Assembly (NCBI GenBank): GCA_000349905.1
Contig: KB722740.1
Span: 1,775,309-1,839,308 of the forward strand
Origin: Volvariella volvacea V23
Taxonomy: Eukaryota > Basidiomycota > Agaricomycetes > Agaricales > Pluteaceae
Length of the DNA stretch: 64,000 bases
Direction: 5' to 3'
The position numbers and the translations under genes were made by a program. Positions within the stretch are counted from its first letter, which is position 1. Each line of letters opens with the position of its first letter. Below, piece after piece: positions 49,540 to 61,300 of the stretch. The notes beneath the pieces were generated by a model. It worked only from the letters and a program-made list of their open reading frames with translations. It ran no database searches and was not told the DNA's origin.

Positions 49540-49733
49540 CGTTGACCGCAAGAGCTCCTTGTGCTATTAGGGATGCAACAAATTGCAATGTTCTGCTCAA
49601 CCACCGTGAGCCTGGTGTAGATATCGAGTTTGGGGGTGGTAGTTTTCAAGAGAAAAGGAAGAAGGGGTCGCCCAGAGTGATAATCTCAATTGATTTTTGC
49701 CACGTGAATGACGTAGACCGAGGGCGTCTTCAA

Positions 49734-49818
49734 GGGCACATGGTGTAGTTGGTTATCACGCCCGCTTAGCACTTCGTCTGCTTGCGGGCGGTGCCCGGTT
49801 CAATTCCGGGTGTGTCCA
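49734..49818 (+). tRNA. tRNA-Ala (anticodon AGC) with an 11-nt intron
   Basis: A full cloverleaf can be drawn. The acceptor stem pairs GGGCACA (49734-49740) with TGTGTCC (49811-49817) and has a G3:U70 wobble pair, the alanine identity element. The D arm starts GTGT with GG in its loop. The anticodon stem CCCGC (49761-49765) pairs with GCGGG (49784-49788), loop TT-AGC-A with anticodon 49768-49770. The T stem CCCGG/CCGGG encloses TTCAATT, and A is the discriminator base. The extra 11 bases 49772-49782 lie just 3' of position 37, the normal place for a nuclear tRNA intron. The internal A and B boxes are intact. Confidence 0.92.
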
Positions 49819-49822
49819 CGTC

Positions 49823-49827
49823 TTTTT
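49823..49827 (+). terminator. Pol III terminator of tRNA-Ala
   Basis: A run of five T starts four bases after the tRNA 3' end, the usual stop signal for RNA polymerase III. Confidence 0.75.
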
Positions 49828-50014
49828 CCTTCGCATTGTAGAAACCACATTTTCAAGTTGCGCTCACCTTGACCCTTCGCGATGGTGTCTTGATCAGGAT
49901 CGATGACTACATTAGTCGTGGATTGCAGGGGTGCGGTACGTATGACGTCACAGAGTTCGACATTGAATTTGGTGGCAATGAGCAAGCGGACGAACGATTC
50001 CTCCTACATCCACC

Positions 50015-51318
50015 ATGGACGCACTCCCCATAGACACATCGCACCCTCAGGTGCGTGAATACATCGACCTAGTGAGGTAGGGCAAATTATCCAGTGTACT
50101 TTCTTCCCCTGCTCACACGCACTTAGGCTCCAAGTCCTAACTCCCCTATCAGTCCTGGTCAACATCGTAACGGTGCTAGTCTGTTCAGTGTTAGTATCGC
50201 CATCGCTGGGTACGTAGGATAGAGTTTCGGTTACGCATCCGCCCTTGACAAGCTGCATCCACTTTCAAATCAGGTGGAGTCTCGAGGCGAAACGCTACCG
50301 CCATATCCCCAAGCCCACCAGTCATAGCTGTATATTTGGTTGTTTTGTATGCGGCACTCATTGGCTACTGTTTTGTGCTGGTCTTGGCGAGCAAACCAGA
50401 AATAAAGGTAAGCGTGCTCTTCATCTTGCATATGAAGGAGTGGGCGAATGAGACCTTCCAGAGAGCAATAACGAAAGCTATCGGGCTTTGGCTCGTCTTT
50501 GCTAATTGGATCGTGGCTGGTTGGGCTATCGCTTGGGTAAGTGATCACAGCTTAATCCACAGAGAACATATTAACACGCATTTTCGGTTACCTGTGTAGG
50601 TTTTGGGATGGTTTTTGCTGGCTACGGTCTTGCAAGGAATTCTCCTCGTCTTACTTCTTTACTCCAATCTCGCCTTGCTCGTCTATCACACCCAGACGTC
50701 CTCGTGGTCATTACAAGAAACCCTTATCCACGCTCCAATGCGGTTTTTCCTAGTACTTCCTCTCTTCTTACTTTTTCCTCTCTCGCTATTGTGAGTTTAT
50801 GAAGTACTCGCTCGTCTTCACTTAAGCTCACTAGCATCACCAGTATAACGCTGCATATGACGTTTGATTTGCAACACCCCCCTGATAAGTATTCAGCTTG
50901 GCATGCCTGGGCTGGCTTCGCGGTTGTGTTTGGGACCAATCTTTTTGGAACCTTGGTGATTATACTTCGAAGGGACCTAATTTGGTGCATTGCCGCGACC
51001 TGGGTGTGCGTCAGCCTATGGGCTCAAAAACCTAAACCTGCTCCTGTTTTTGTGAGTATTCTTCTTCAAGTAACATACGCATTTTGCTTACCAATGCCAT
51101 GTCAGGTCACGGCGATTCTCTTCACCGTCCTGCATCCACTTGCGCTGCTTGCGTCCTTGGCATATCACAGATACTACAGGACAAGACGAATTGAGTTGAC
51201 TGGAGAGGAAGACGATCATCCGGCGTTATACGGTAGTCGTCCCGCACGGACTGGGGCGACACGCAGCCATACGGACGCGAATGGACCTAGGCAAGTAGAA
51301 GAAGAAGTGTGGGGTTGA
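50015..51318 (+). CDS. Polytopic membrane protein, unassigned family
   Basis: Seven exons: join(50015..50076,50127..50209,50274..50407,50462..50536,50600..50790,50844..51051,51106..51318), 321 residues. The start context CACCATGG is strong. At least seven hydrophobic segments are visible, for example V-L-V-N-I-V-T-V-L-V-C-S-V-L-V, V-Y-L-V-V-L-Y-A-A-L-I, G-L-W-L-V-F-A-N-W-I-V-A-G-W and G-I-L-L-V-L-L-L-Y-S-N. Between them are short loops, one with Q-H-P-P-D-K-Y-S-A-W. The region V-S-L-W-A-Q-K-P-K-P-A-P-V-F looks conserved. The tail is acidic and hydrophilic. I know no function; an integral membrane protein of a conserved fungal type is the most I can say. All exon phases close. Confidence 0.82.
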
Positions 51319-52403
51319 TAGCTGCATTGAATATGGACTTTTGTCTCCTTATGCTAGCTAAGCGCTGAACGATTGCTGAAATCATACCGTATCCAAATTA
51401 CCAGACGGCGTATTCGACTTGCTTGTGCTGGCGTTTGGTGTAAAGAAGCGGAGTCTTTGATTTCTCGGCTTTCACCGAGCCCGGCCCAGGATCGCTTTGA
51501 CGACTCTGCTTTGAGCCCGCTCATCACATCTTTTGTGCCAGGTCATAGCCTCATGTAGGCTTGCTTGAACTGTATCAGCTTTCTCTCTTGGCTCTACATT
51601 CGGCTGAAATTAGGCGTTCGTTTCGTCTCCATTGTGCTTTGATGATTCGAGTCATCGTTCCACCTATCTTCGTCCAACAATGGTTTTACTTGACATTGTG
51701 CATAGCCACCATGGCACTTGCTACTCAACTCGGTGAGACGGCTTGGTAAGTGCTTTGCGTAGTCCCCAGGCTCAGCATCCTATCCTCTTTCCCAGAGCAG
51801 CTGGCTCTTTTGACTACTGGCAACGACCCTGGCGCGCTGGTCTGTTTTTCTTTGGAAGATTATGGACGCATTGTCCTTTGTCATTTCAAGGCGACTCTGG
51901 TCTTTTGCAGCAATCGGTTCCAGGTGGCGGGAGTGGCTATGGTTCGGGTCGTCACATCATTCTGATGGCTTTAAAAGTAATCGATCCAGTTCACGGCACG
52001 GTCGCGTTACACTCGAGGATCCGGCTACTTTCACTGGCGCTCTGGCTTGCTATCTGCGTCTTTGTCTCCTATATTAAGGGCGACCTCGTTGCTTAGCACG
52101 TTATCCAAGGATATTGATATCGGCACGTTGTGCACCGACCGACGGCCACGCCGCCATCATTCTCAGGGTCGATCGCTCGGTGGCCACTTTACCAATGCCC
52201 TATTCGGCGTCCTTAACGGTGCTTTGCTCTTTGTTATGGTCTATATGTCACTGTGGTCACAAGATTCCTTTGAGTGACCTCATATAAGTTCAAACCGTCT
52301 TAACATTTCGTGCCACGATAAACCGTGTTCTTTGCAAGTTAAATCCCCTTGGTTTCTTTCTTTGCGCTTATCCTTCCCCCTTCCTCTACACCTCACGGGC
52401 CAC
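51319..52403 (+). pseudogene. Region with hydrophobic coding-like segments, possible membrane-protein relic
   Basis: Between the membrane protein and the kinase, several + strand frames encode hydrophobic or aromatic stretches (W-F-Y-L-T-L-C-I-A-T-M-A-L-A near 51680-51720, L-S-L-A-L-W-L-A-I-C-V-F-V-S-Y near 52025-52070, G-A-L-L-F-V-M-V-Y-M-S near 52220-52250). Donor- and acceptor-like sites are present (for example GGTAAGTG at 51746), but I could not join the pieces into one open frame. This may be a decayed gene or one with unusual splicing. The 3' end is also the kinase promoter. Confidence 0.3.
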
Positions 52404-54663
52404 ATGTTGGCGCTGATTGTATATGAGGTTTCGTGCCTCATTCTTGTTCTTCATAACATTTGGATATCTGTGGCATTGCAACTAGTCCTGCGAGCCAGAG
52501 CCCAGAGTTGCCCCTTCACTCCCCCAACACCAACGAATCCCTCCTCTTCTTCCTCGGTGCATGCACTCTTCCTCGACGACGCGTTATCTGGTATATTGAC
52601 GCGTCCAGCCGACCTGGACGACACCTCCGACGACGACCTATCTCCTACACCCGAATCTGATGCTGAAGAATCTAGACATTCCTCCTCTTCCATCGACCCC
52701 GCATTTGAGGCTTCGTCCTATGCTACAGTGGATGTAGACACCACACCTCTAGAGGAGGAGTACTCCCCTGCCTCTAGTGCCACATCCGCCATCGAATCTG
52801 ACCTGCCCTTAACTAATGCCACTACAGAAAGTTTATCCCCATCAACCAACTACCTCCCTGAACCCTCGGAGATGGCTGAACCCACCACACCACGCCTACC
52901 CTCACCACCGCATAGCACTTCTGCATGCAAGACCAACGCTATCGATGGTCCGGTTCCTCCCCCGGAACAGAAGGCTTATACCTCAAGCGATGAATCTCAA
53001 AGGATCCCCAGTCTCACACGGAGCATTCGCACACTACCTTCTGGCTCTGATACGAGTACCACTTCTTCCTTCGAATCCGGGAAGGACGACCTAGTCCTAG
53101 TTCCTAATAATCATCCACCCGGTCTCCCGCTCATGGACAATTTCCCTGGCCGGCACATGAAGTTTATTGATGACTATGACAGCTTTGGTCCCAAGCCAGG
53201 TCCGTTTGGTATCATTGGTAGCTTGGATCCTGGATCCTGTGGCATGGTGCTTGCTGCCCGCGAGTTGTCTCCGGCTGAGAAGTGGAGTGACCCGAAGAAG
53301 GCATCCAGGGTCTTTTGCCTGAAGACTTTCGAGAAGAAGGATAGCGTGAAGGTTGGGTATATTCATCTGGTATTGCAGGAGTTGAGGGCGTATCAGACTT
53401 GGTATACTAGAGGGAAAGGGACTTGGGGAAGTATGTTCGTCATGGACCTTCATGCTGCTTTGCAAGACGAATATAGGTTTTATCTGGTCATGGTAAGCAT
53501 TCATATAGGCCACGCTCTATGAAAGGTTATTGAATGTATGCGCTCATAGGAAATGATGGCTTGTGACCTGCTGTCCGTGTTCAGCACCGATCCGGATGTC
53601 ATTCAATTCAGGCAAGACAACAAAACACGCTGGATTGCACAAATTGTGCGTACCAATGTTTCTTTCATGCCCGTAATCGCTAAAATGCCCCAACAGGCTG
53701 CTGGTCTTCATTCACTTCACAAAGCAGGCATCATTCATCGTGATATGAAACCCGAGAATGTCCTTCTTGACAACCGGTGCAACATTCGCATCACAGACCT
53801 GGGCTCCGCTCACATCTCCACAGCCACGAATCTGCGTCGCGAAGAAGAGTACAGCACGACAGTCCTTGGAACCTGGCCGTATCTTGCACCTGAAGTATTG
53901 GATCTCAAGAACACAGTGGTGACCGGAATTACTACGCCATACGGTCCTGCGGTTGATTGGTGGGCGCTTGGTTGCATGATTTTTGAACTGGAAACAGAAT
54001 TGGGAGAGGTTAGTATCTATTGTATTGTATCACGCGTTTCGTTGACGTCATTTGCTCTAGCCGTTGTTCAACACCGAGGACGACCTCAGAGAGTATCAGT
54101 GGCATCAAGTCTCTCGTGAAGGTGAAGGTCGGAGTTGGTGGAAACGACATGGACTTCGCAGCGACGTGGAATCTGTAATTACTGGTGTAAGTCACACACC
54201 AAATACTGCCAAGCCTTGAGCTTCTAACTCGACTTGCAGTTACTTAGAATCGATCCAGTCACTCGGTATGACCTATCTGATCTCCGCGAAGAGCCATATT
54301 TTACGACGTGGTTCGGATCTCCTGAGTATGTATCCTTCGCTGTATGCTCTTCCCTTTGTCTCCCCTTTCTGATTGCCGTATTCATTTTCTCGCCCATAGT
54401 GCTTGTATTTTTGACGATATTGAGGAAGAGGGTGAGTACCCACGCACTCTTTCCATTTAGAATGCGCTAATCGCCTGTCATTTCTTCGCGCAGCTATGTC
54501 CCAAGAGCCTGATCTCAATTCATTGAGGAAATGGCACGTAAAGCAGGTCACAGACGTGATTCACCCTACCCTCAATAACAAACGATACAACGGAACCAAA
54601 TATACGATCAAGAACTTCTGCTGGGCTAACCCCGACGGCCACTGGGGCAAGTCGTTCTTCTAA
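52404..54663 (+). CDS. Divergent Ser/Thr protein kinase with N-terminal hydrophobic anchor
   Basis: Seven exons: join(52404..53492,53550..53645,53697..54008,54061..54186,54240..54325,54400..54431,54494..54663), 636 residues. It starts with a hydrophobic segment (M-L-A-L-I-V-Y-E-V-S-C-L-I-L-V-L) that could be a signal anchor. About 220 Ser/Pro/Thr/Glu-rich residues follow. The kinase domain has a weak glycine loop (G-S-L-D-P-G-S-C-G-M-V), lysine in F-C-L-K (about 307), the catalytic loop H-R-D-M-K-P-E-N (409-416), D-L-G instead of D-F-G (429-431), L-A-P-E-V-L, and D-W-W-A-L-G-C-M-I-F-E-L. The end reads F-F-T-like (P-Y-F-T-T-W, then G-K-S-F-F), which recalls AGC kinases. Catalytic residues are present, so it is probably active. 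The substrate is unknown. Confidence 0.88.
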
Positions 54664-55701
54664 AGAGTTATTTTTGTATTTATAGGATCATGCTTATGTT
54701 TTCACCTGTTGCTTTGTGGATGCTGCACCGTTGTAGGTACCTCATTTTGCTGACTTTCGACTTTTGTTACGAGAAAAGTGGCTCCCTGGTGGGTGTGCCA
54801 TACCCGGTTTTATGATTTTTCTCTTGCTTTGTGTATTGTGTATGATATTTCTTTGAGCTCCAATCATAAGTATGCTCGTTCACATCAGCGTGTTTCCACG
54901 AGCCCGAGTAATTTTTATTCAAGCCAGCACTAGATGTGCAATCGTCGGGAGATGAGAACGAATATATTACCTATAACATTACAATAACTACAACCTCTGG
55001 GGAAATCATGAGCGTCGAATCGGTTAATCTACTCTCGCGGTACTAAGGGGATATCGATATCGTCGCTCGACCAATTCTTTTCGAAGCAGATAAATAAGTT
55101 ATATAGCTGCTAGATCTATCTACTAGTCATTCCATGAGGAAAGGTTCCCCATTTGTCTATGCACCCAAATATAGAAAGACGCCAGCATTGCAAAAAAAGA
55201 CGAAAATTGTAGATGTTAAAGGAGGGTGGGCAATGTGTGATCTGCACGCCACCAAAATACGAATGAAGTGATAAAAGGGCGAGCATGTGAAGGTCGAATT
55301 ATAGATGAGAATGGGTCGCTAAGTATCTTACACGTGCACGATACCAGTGTAGATGATCATGAAAGGAGTGTGATGAGTGAAACCGTGAACGAGAGTGAGA
55401 CGAGCCTCTCGGAATAAGAGTGTCCGTGGAGATATGTAAGGCAGAAAACCAAATTACATGAATGTACAAAAAAGAGTGACGTAAGACTTGAAGGCGCAAG
55501 AGTTGGAGAGGGTAACGAAGAAGGTAAAGTCGGGAGAGCAACCTCGAGATATTACCGTCACTCTTTGTGATGATTGTTGCAGACTGGAGATACAGCAGAG
55601 GATAGGCGATGACAGAGACAAAAACCCTATAAACCCACAACACGGAAGAGATTGAGACCGAAGGGGAAAAACGACAAGCCTACAGCGGGATCCTGATGCA
55701 A
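54664..55701. other. Convergent intergenic region
   Basis: About 1 kb between the stop codons of the kinase and the Ser/Pro-rich gene. A/T-rich, with no supported gene. Confidence 0.4.
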
Positions 55702-58380
55702 TCATTTCGAATGTGCGAAAGGTCGTAGCTTCTCAAGGACATCATCAATGGGTGTCGTTGCGGTCGTAGGCAGGTTGGATGGCTGTTGTGCGGGTAGTGT
55801 TGGTGTTGAGGGTGCTGATTTCTCCAAAACTTGGGCTATGGACGGCGGCCGACCCTTGCGCAGGCTCGCAGTATAAGTAATGGTAGTTGTTGCTATTGGT
55901 GATGGGGCAGATGGATTGGGGGTAGCAGCGCTGGCTCGAGAAGCGCGTTTATCGTCCTTGGTGTCATGTCCCTGCTTTGAAGACGAGGTTCGTCTGATCG
56001 GCACCGGCATAACAGATCCCAAGGGGTCCCTTGGAGGAGGTGTAGGCGCCTCAGGAATAGATGTTAAGGGAGATACCACCGTGGAAGGGTCGACTGACGT
56101 AGTGCCTGGAGCGAGAGAGGGGGTGACGGGTGTTGAAGTAAAGGAGGACGTAGAGGAGCGTTTGCTGCTTTGGTATGATGATACTGCTGTCGTAGAAGTC
56201 GCCGAGTCGGATGCAGAGATCTCCGTACTTAATAGACTTGATCTCGCACTAGAAACCCTTCTGGAAGATAGAGCAATTCCATCGGTTGCGCCCGAGGCCG
56301 CAATAATTCGCCTAATCCTTCTGGCACGGAGGTATGAGGAGCTAGACTCATTCTCTGAACCGCCAGATCCGCGATAAGACTCATTGCCGGAAGTGATATG
56401 AGATTCCGTCCCCGATTCATCAGTATGAGCGTGCACATAGTGGAAACGTCGTAACGAAATCTTGCTTGACGCAGGACTATCGCTGCGGTTGACGTTTGCA
56501 TTGGACAAAGCAGAAGAGCGGGAGCCGTTTGAACCAGTGGAGGAATTGTCAAGGCCTAAAGCTGGATAGCTTGGCCCTCTGTTGTTCATGACCAACCATG
56601 TCAAGCCCTTTATCTCCTTGTCCCTTCGAGCTGCGTCCCTATCCATTGACGCAATCTTCTTCTCTAGAGCAGCTCTTTCAGCCACATGAGCAGCAGTGAC
56701 ACTCAGAAGATAGTTGGCTAATTCATCGTATTGCTTATTTCGTGCAATCAAGGCAGTCTTCAATTCTTCAGGAGTAGCAGTATCGATGTTGAAATTGGGT
56801 ATAGGTTCAGCCAAAATCTGTGGGGGCGGTAGAGGGGGGTTGACGGATGATTTACGTGGCGCAGGCAGAGGAGAAACAGGCTCGGGCACGTCGGGAGTTT
56901 TCTGAGGGGCAGATGGGTTGGCTTCACTTGCGTTTGACCGATTTGTTTGTGGGGGACCTTTTGATGAGGCTTTGGTCGTTGAATCGTCGTTACCCTTTGA
57001 TGTGGGCCCAGAAAGGTCCCGAGTTGTCGAGATTGAAGCCGCTACAGTGTGAGCCCTTGGCCTTCGACCAGGGTAAGCCGAGTTATTTCCGCTTTCATTG
57101 CGAGCGACAGGGGTGGTCGTCGCCTTGACTGTGGATGGGAATGGCGTCGTCGACCCACTCGCAGTTGCTGGCCGCGGAATCGGGGGTGGGGATTTCGGAG
57201 GTGGAGGTAGGGGAATAGACGGCGGTCTACCGGGTTGGGCAGGACGTACGCGAGTCGAAGATATGGGGGAAATGGGTGATGCAGGTGCGACACCGGGAAT
57301 AGGTTCCGAATGAACTGGCAACAAACTGGGAGCACTCAGCCGCTTCTGCGCTTTGGGAGTAATAGTGTCAGGTGACAAGTTTGCGGCAGAATCTACGACC
57401 TTGGAGGAACTCTCAGTTTGTTTCGAGCGCTTGGGTCGGCTAGTGGTGGACCCAGATTGCTGGCCAGACAAAGTCAATTCTTCATAGCCTACGAGGGGCG
57501 ATGCCCCAAGTTCGGTATCTATTTGTCGCTTTTCTGATTTGGATTGTGAGACAGGTAGCTTGTTTCCTGGCTCATCAGACGCCTGCATGCCCTTGCTACT
57601 AGGAGGAATTGGACTAGTAACACGACGATTGCTTTGCGGCAATGTAAAAAGGCCTTCAAAATCTCTTCTCAGGCCTTCCTGTGATTGAGAAACAGTAATG
57701 ATCGGCTTAGGTGTAGGCGGACGTGTTGTGCCCGAAGAGGCGGATTCGAATGAAGCAGTTCGGGAATTTGATGTGGGTGGTGAAAGTGTGTTGGAAATGG
57801 CGCTACCATTGCCGTTTTCCGGAGGTGGTGGCAAAGACTTCCTCTTGCGAGAACGGGATTGAGCAAAATGGGCAGCCAACTTGGAACCCAAGGAAGGTTG
57901 GGATTGCTGAGGTGTTGAGGAGGCGGGTTTACCACGAGATTTGGAGGTCGACGGTCTACCACTAAAAACACGTATATTCAGTCGACGAACAGCAAGAGGC
58001 GCGTGAATACACCGGAAAGCGGAGTCCGAAAATGCAACCAAATTTCAGAACACTCACCCATGGTGGTTAAATTCCTCCGACATGTGCTCAGCAGGGACAA
58101 CGGCCTCGAATGACTGCAACACTTGGGGGCTAGGGCAATCCATAGCCTGCGAGGCGGGGGGAGTAGACGACGCATCGGATTTCTTCCGGGATCTCCCCAG
58201 GAACGGAATACGGGATGTTTTCTTCTTTGAAGAGGTAGTAGAAGCCTCCTGGTCGGATAGAGCAGACGCAAGCTGGACTTGACTACCAGAACGAGTCCCC
58301 AAACTTGAACCGCTTCGGAAAAGGTCGGTGAGGTCAGAAGTTTTCGTTCGAAGACGTTGCGCGGGCGATAGTGAAGACAT
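55702..58380 (-). CDS. Long Ser/Pro-rich protein with a short coiled coil, unassigned
   Basis: Two exons, complement(join(55702..57961,58058..58380)), 860 residues. Most of the protein is Ser/Pro/Thr-rich and probably disordered, with Pro-rich clusters (P-L-P-P-P-P-K-S-P-P-P-I-P) and many basic S-R-K-R-K-S type patches that look like phosphorylation or SH3-binding sites. One ordered stretch, E-E-L-K-T-A-L-I-A-R-N-K-Q-Y-D-E-L-A-N-Y-L and on to E-R-A-A-L-E-K-K-I-A-S-M-D-R-D, forms a short coiled coil. After it comes R-D-K-E-I-K-G-L-T-W-L-V. This may be a scaffold or cytoskeleton adaptor, but no family is recognised. The frame is long and intact, so it is a real gene. Confidence 0.8.
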
Positions 58381-61300
58381 GGCAAGATCGAGTGAGGTTA
58401 TCGTTGGAATAAAAAATGAGAGTAGACCGAGAACAAAAGAGCGTAAGAGTACAGAACGAGAGAAAGGAGTGGGTAGGAATAACTGGCGTGATGGTTAGGA
58501 GAGAGGTGGTTATGATGATGCGCGAAGCTGTTGTATGAGGTTATAACACCCTAAGCAAGACTTTACCAGGGTGCCCTTCGATGCCGGACCAGTGCCGATA
58601 TATGGAGATGGTCCACCCAAGGCCTCCGAGACGCAGTGAATAATAGTAATCTTCTCCGCTTGAGGGAATCAAAGGCTGTAAGATTCCACTATGCGTTCAC
58701 AATGCGAGGGAGGGAGGTGGGAGAAGAAAGTTGGACCTGGTTGGCTCAATGGCCGTTCAAATAAGACGAAACCACCGAAACACCAAATGTGCTCCGTCCC
58801 CAAGTTGCAGCAAGTTTTTTTCTTCTATTCGACGGAAAAGACCCTGTGCAAATAACAAAAAGACTATCAAGATCTATGCAATCTCGATTTTGCCCCTGAT
58901 TTTTTTTCACCCTAGCCGCATTCACTTGGTCCAACTTCGTCCGACGGGAGCACAGAACTCTTCATGATTCCCAATTGGTTTGCTTACTTCCCAACGACTC
59001 CAATCCCTCCTGCTGTGTCTGCTTGACCAAAATCTGAGCAAGAAAGCCAGCATCAATCCCACCACACCATCACATCCACCCTTGGCAGGGTTAGCGGATC
59101 CTTCAATCTACTGTGACCAACATATCCTGTAGCGCGACACCCGCTCATCTGGGACCTGAAACCTTTATTTCTTGTTTCTAGGAAGCACCAGGCGTTCGCT
59201 AACGCCACTGAATAGGCCGTACACCACAAGATGACAAACAACACAATCGCCCTTGTTGGCCAAAAAGCCTTTTAGGGTAAGTGCTAATATGAAGATTAAG
59301 CGAAATTACTTTCCCAGATGTAAAAGCGGAGCAAAATAATATCGAGGAGCACACAGCCAACTGCGAGCACATGGGTCTGCGGACTCCTTGTTTGAACGAA
59401 GAGGGGCTTACAGAGCCAAGTACCAATCAGGACAATTGCTCAGAGCTTCATACCTTTAGCGAGCGAATTTTCACCGCCGATGGAGACCCACAAAGTTCGG
59501 AGCTGGATGTTTGAGGGTTTCCGTGCGCTTGTGTGTCCCTATATATTGGCGTCGCTAACAATTTGACGAGATCTTGAATCGAGCGCTGCTTCTCCGTTGC
59601 GCCCGCCGGTTGTGTGCCCGGACTCGGAATAACTGGTTGAAAACTCAGTTTTGAGCCGCACGACACGGAATTTGGTTGCTGTGGGCACGAAGTCACACTT
59701 TCATCCTCATGCTACGAATGATGCCTCCACTCGGCGAACACAAGAGCATAGAGTGTGGATCCTAATTATAGGAACACTTCCATTCTTTGGACACACCAAA
59801 AATTAGGCTGTGGTGCACTGTCAATGTAGGCTTCGAGTACCACACTTTCAAGTTGGTCCTCCACAAGTACAACCACAAGCACGCTACCATAAAACGCCAT
59901 ACTGGCCAACGAATGAACTCGTAGGTTGGACCAACACGATGCAAGTCCTGCTCCGTCCATGCCCACCCCACATTCGGGTTGATTCTATCCTTGCGTGTCC
60001 CTCGCACACCTGTTTGATCTGCTTTGCTTTGCTTGTCCCTCAAACTATTAACGGCATCGCAAAACGGGTAGCTATGGGTCTTGCGCAAACCTGGACAGAT
60101 CAAGATACCAATGCCCGCCAACCCTGGGTGTGAGAGCAGGAAAATTACGGCTCGATTCCCGAAGCCTGCAGAAGTTTGGGACCAAAGGAATGGGACGAGC
60201 TTTGCTGGATTGACATTTCCATTCTCAGGTGCTATCCACGCAGCTCACAAGATCACAGGTAAGATAGAAAAGTGGCTTTGTTAAGCCAGGTCGTCCACAA
60301 CCCAGAATCCTTACCGCTTCCTTACTGCTTCATTCCACTGTAGCTCTACCTGTACTGGGCTCCCACCAGGGCAGACGTATGACTGATAAGTATTTGCATA
60401 AACATGATAGGCCATTATCGTTAATATTCTCGCGATACCCTCTAGATGCTGCAAGCAATTAATCCATGCCTTTATCTTCATCGAATAAATGAGGCATATC
60501 AAAGACTACATGGAATATCACAAGGATTCATGGTTAGAACCCGAAAGACACGGGCTGAGATACTCTAGCACCACCCAGAACCCCAATCTTCAAGGTACGC
60601 TTAATCTAATAAGGGCACGCAAGATGTCAAGTTTATCAGCCGCGCACGCCGACCTCTGCAGTCTATGCATTGCCGTGCCGATAATAATGAAATAGAACAG
60701 CCAATCACCAAAAAAGATCCCACTGCGCCCGAGCATAACATCAGACGCCGTGATCAAAGCCCGAACCTCGAACAAAAGGACAAGGTTCAACATTGATCAG
60801 GTTAGTATGCTTCGACCTATCGACAACTTGGCTTATTGTCCAGCAGCGACGTGTGCACGTGCTTTTCGACGAATGAGAGCTAAGCATCTTATTTCAGTTC
60901 CCTACATATTCCATGGATTGCGCCACCAAGCTCGGTGGAGTTGGAGCCCTTATAGGGCGGGCTACAAGGCCGAGAGCTTGAATCTCGTCATCATTTGCTT
61001 GTCATGATCCTCGGGCGGCTTGAATTGCATTAATTGGGTTTTCCTTACGGGTCATGTCAAGTGCAGGTCCGTCGTGAGTCATTAGTGGAGGGTGAATGTG
61101 AGTGAAAGAGAATATTTGACTTTAGCTGGGGTGATTCGAAGCCTGCTCTACAGGGCTTTAAGTAGAGTGGAGTGGCATCGAGTAGCATTGAGTCCGAACC
61201 CCAGGGATACAGTGACCGAATTTTGGCTAACGCCGACCTCTTCATGTGGCGCATTAATCTGGGAAATGATCAGCTCTTCTACGGCCATCGTCCCCAGACC

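Noticed and set aside
49441..49748. Open frames overlapping URM1 and the tRNA on the other strand
   Set aside because: They are shadows of the supported URM1 exon and of the tRNA gene.
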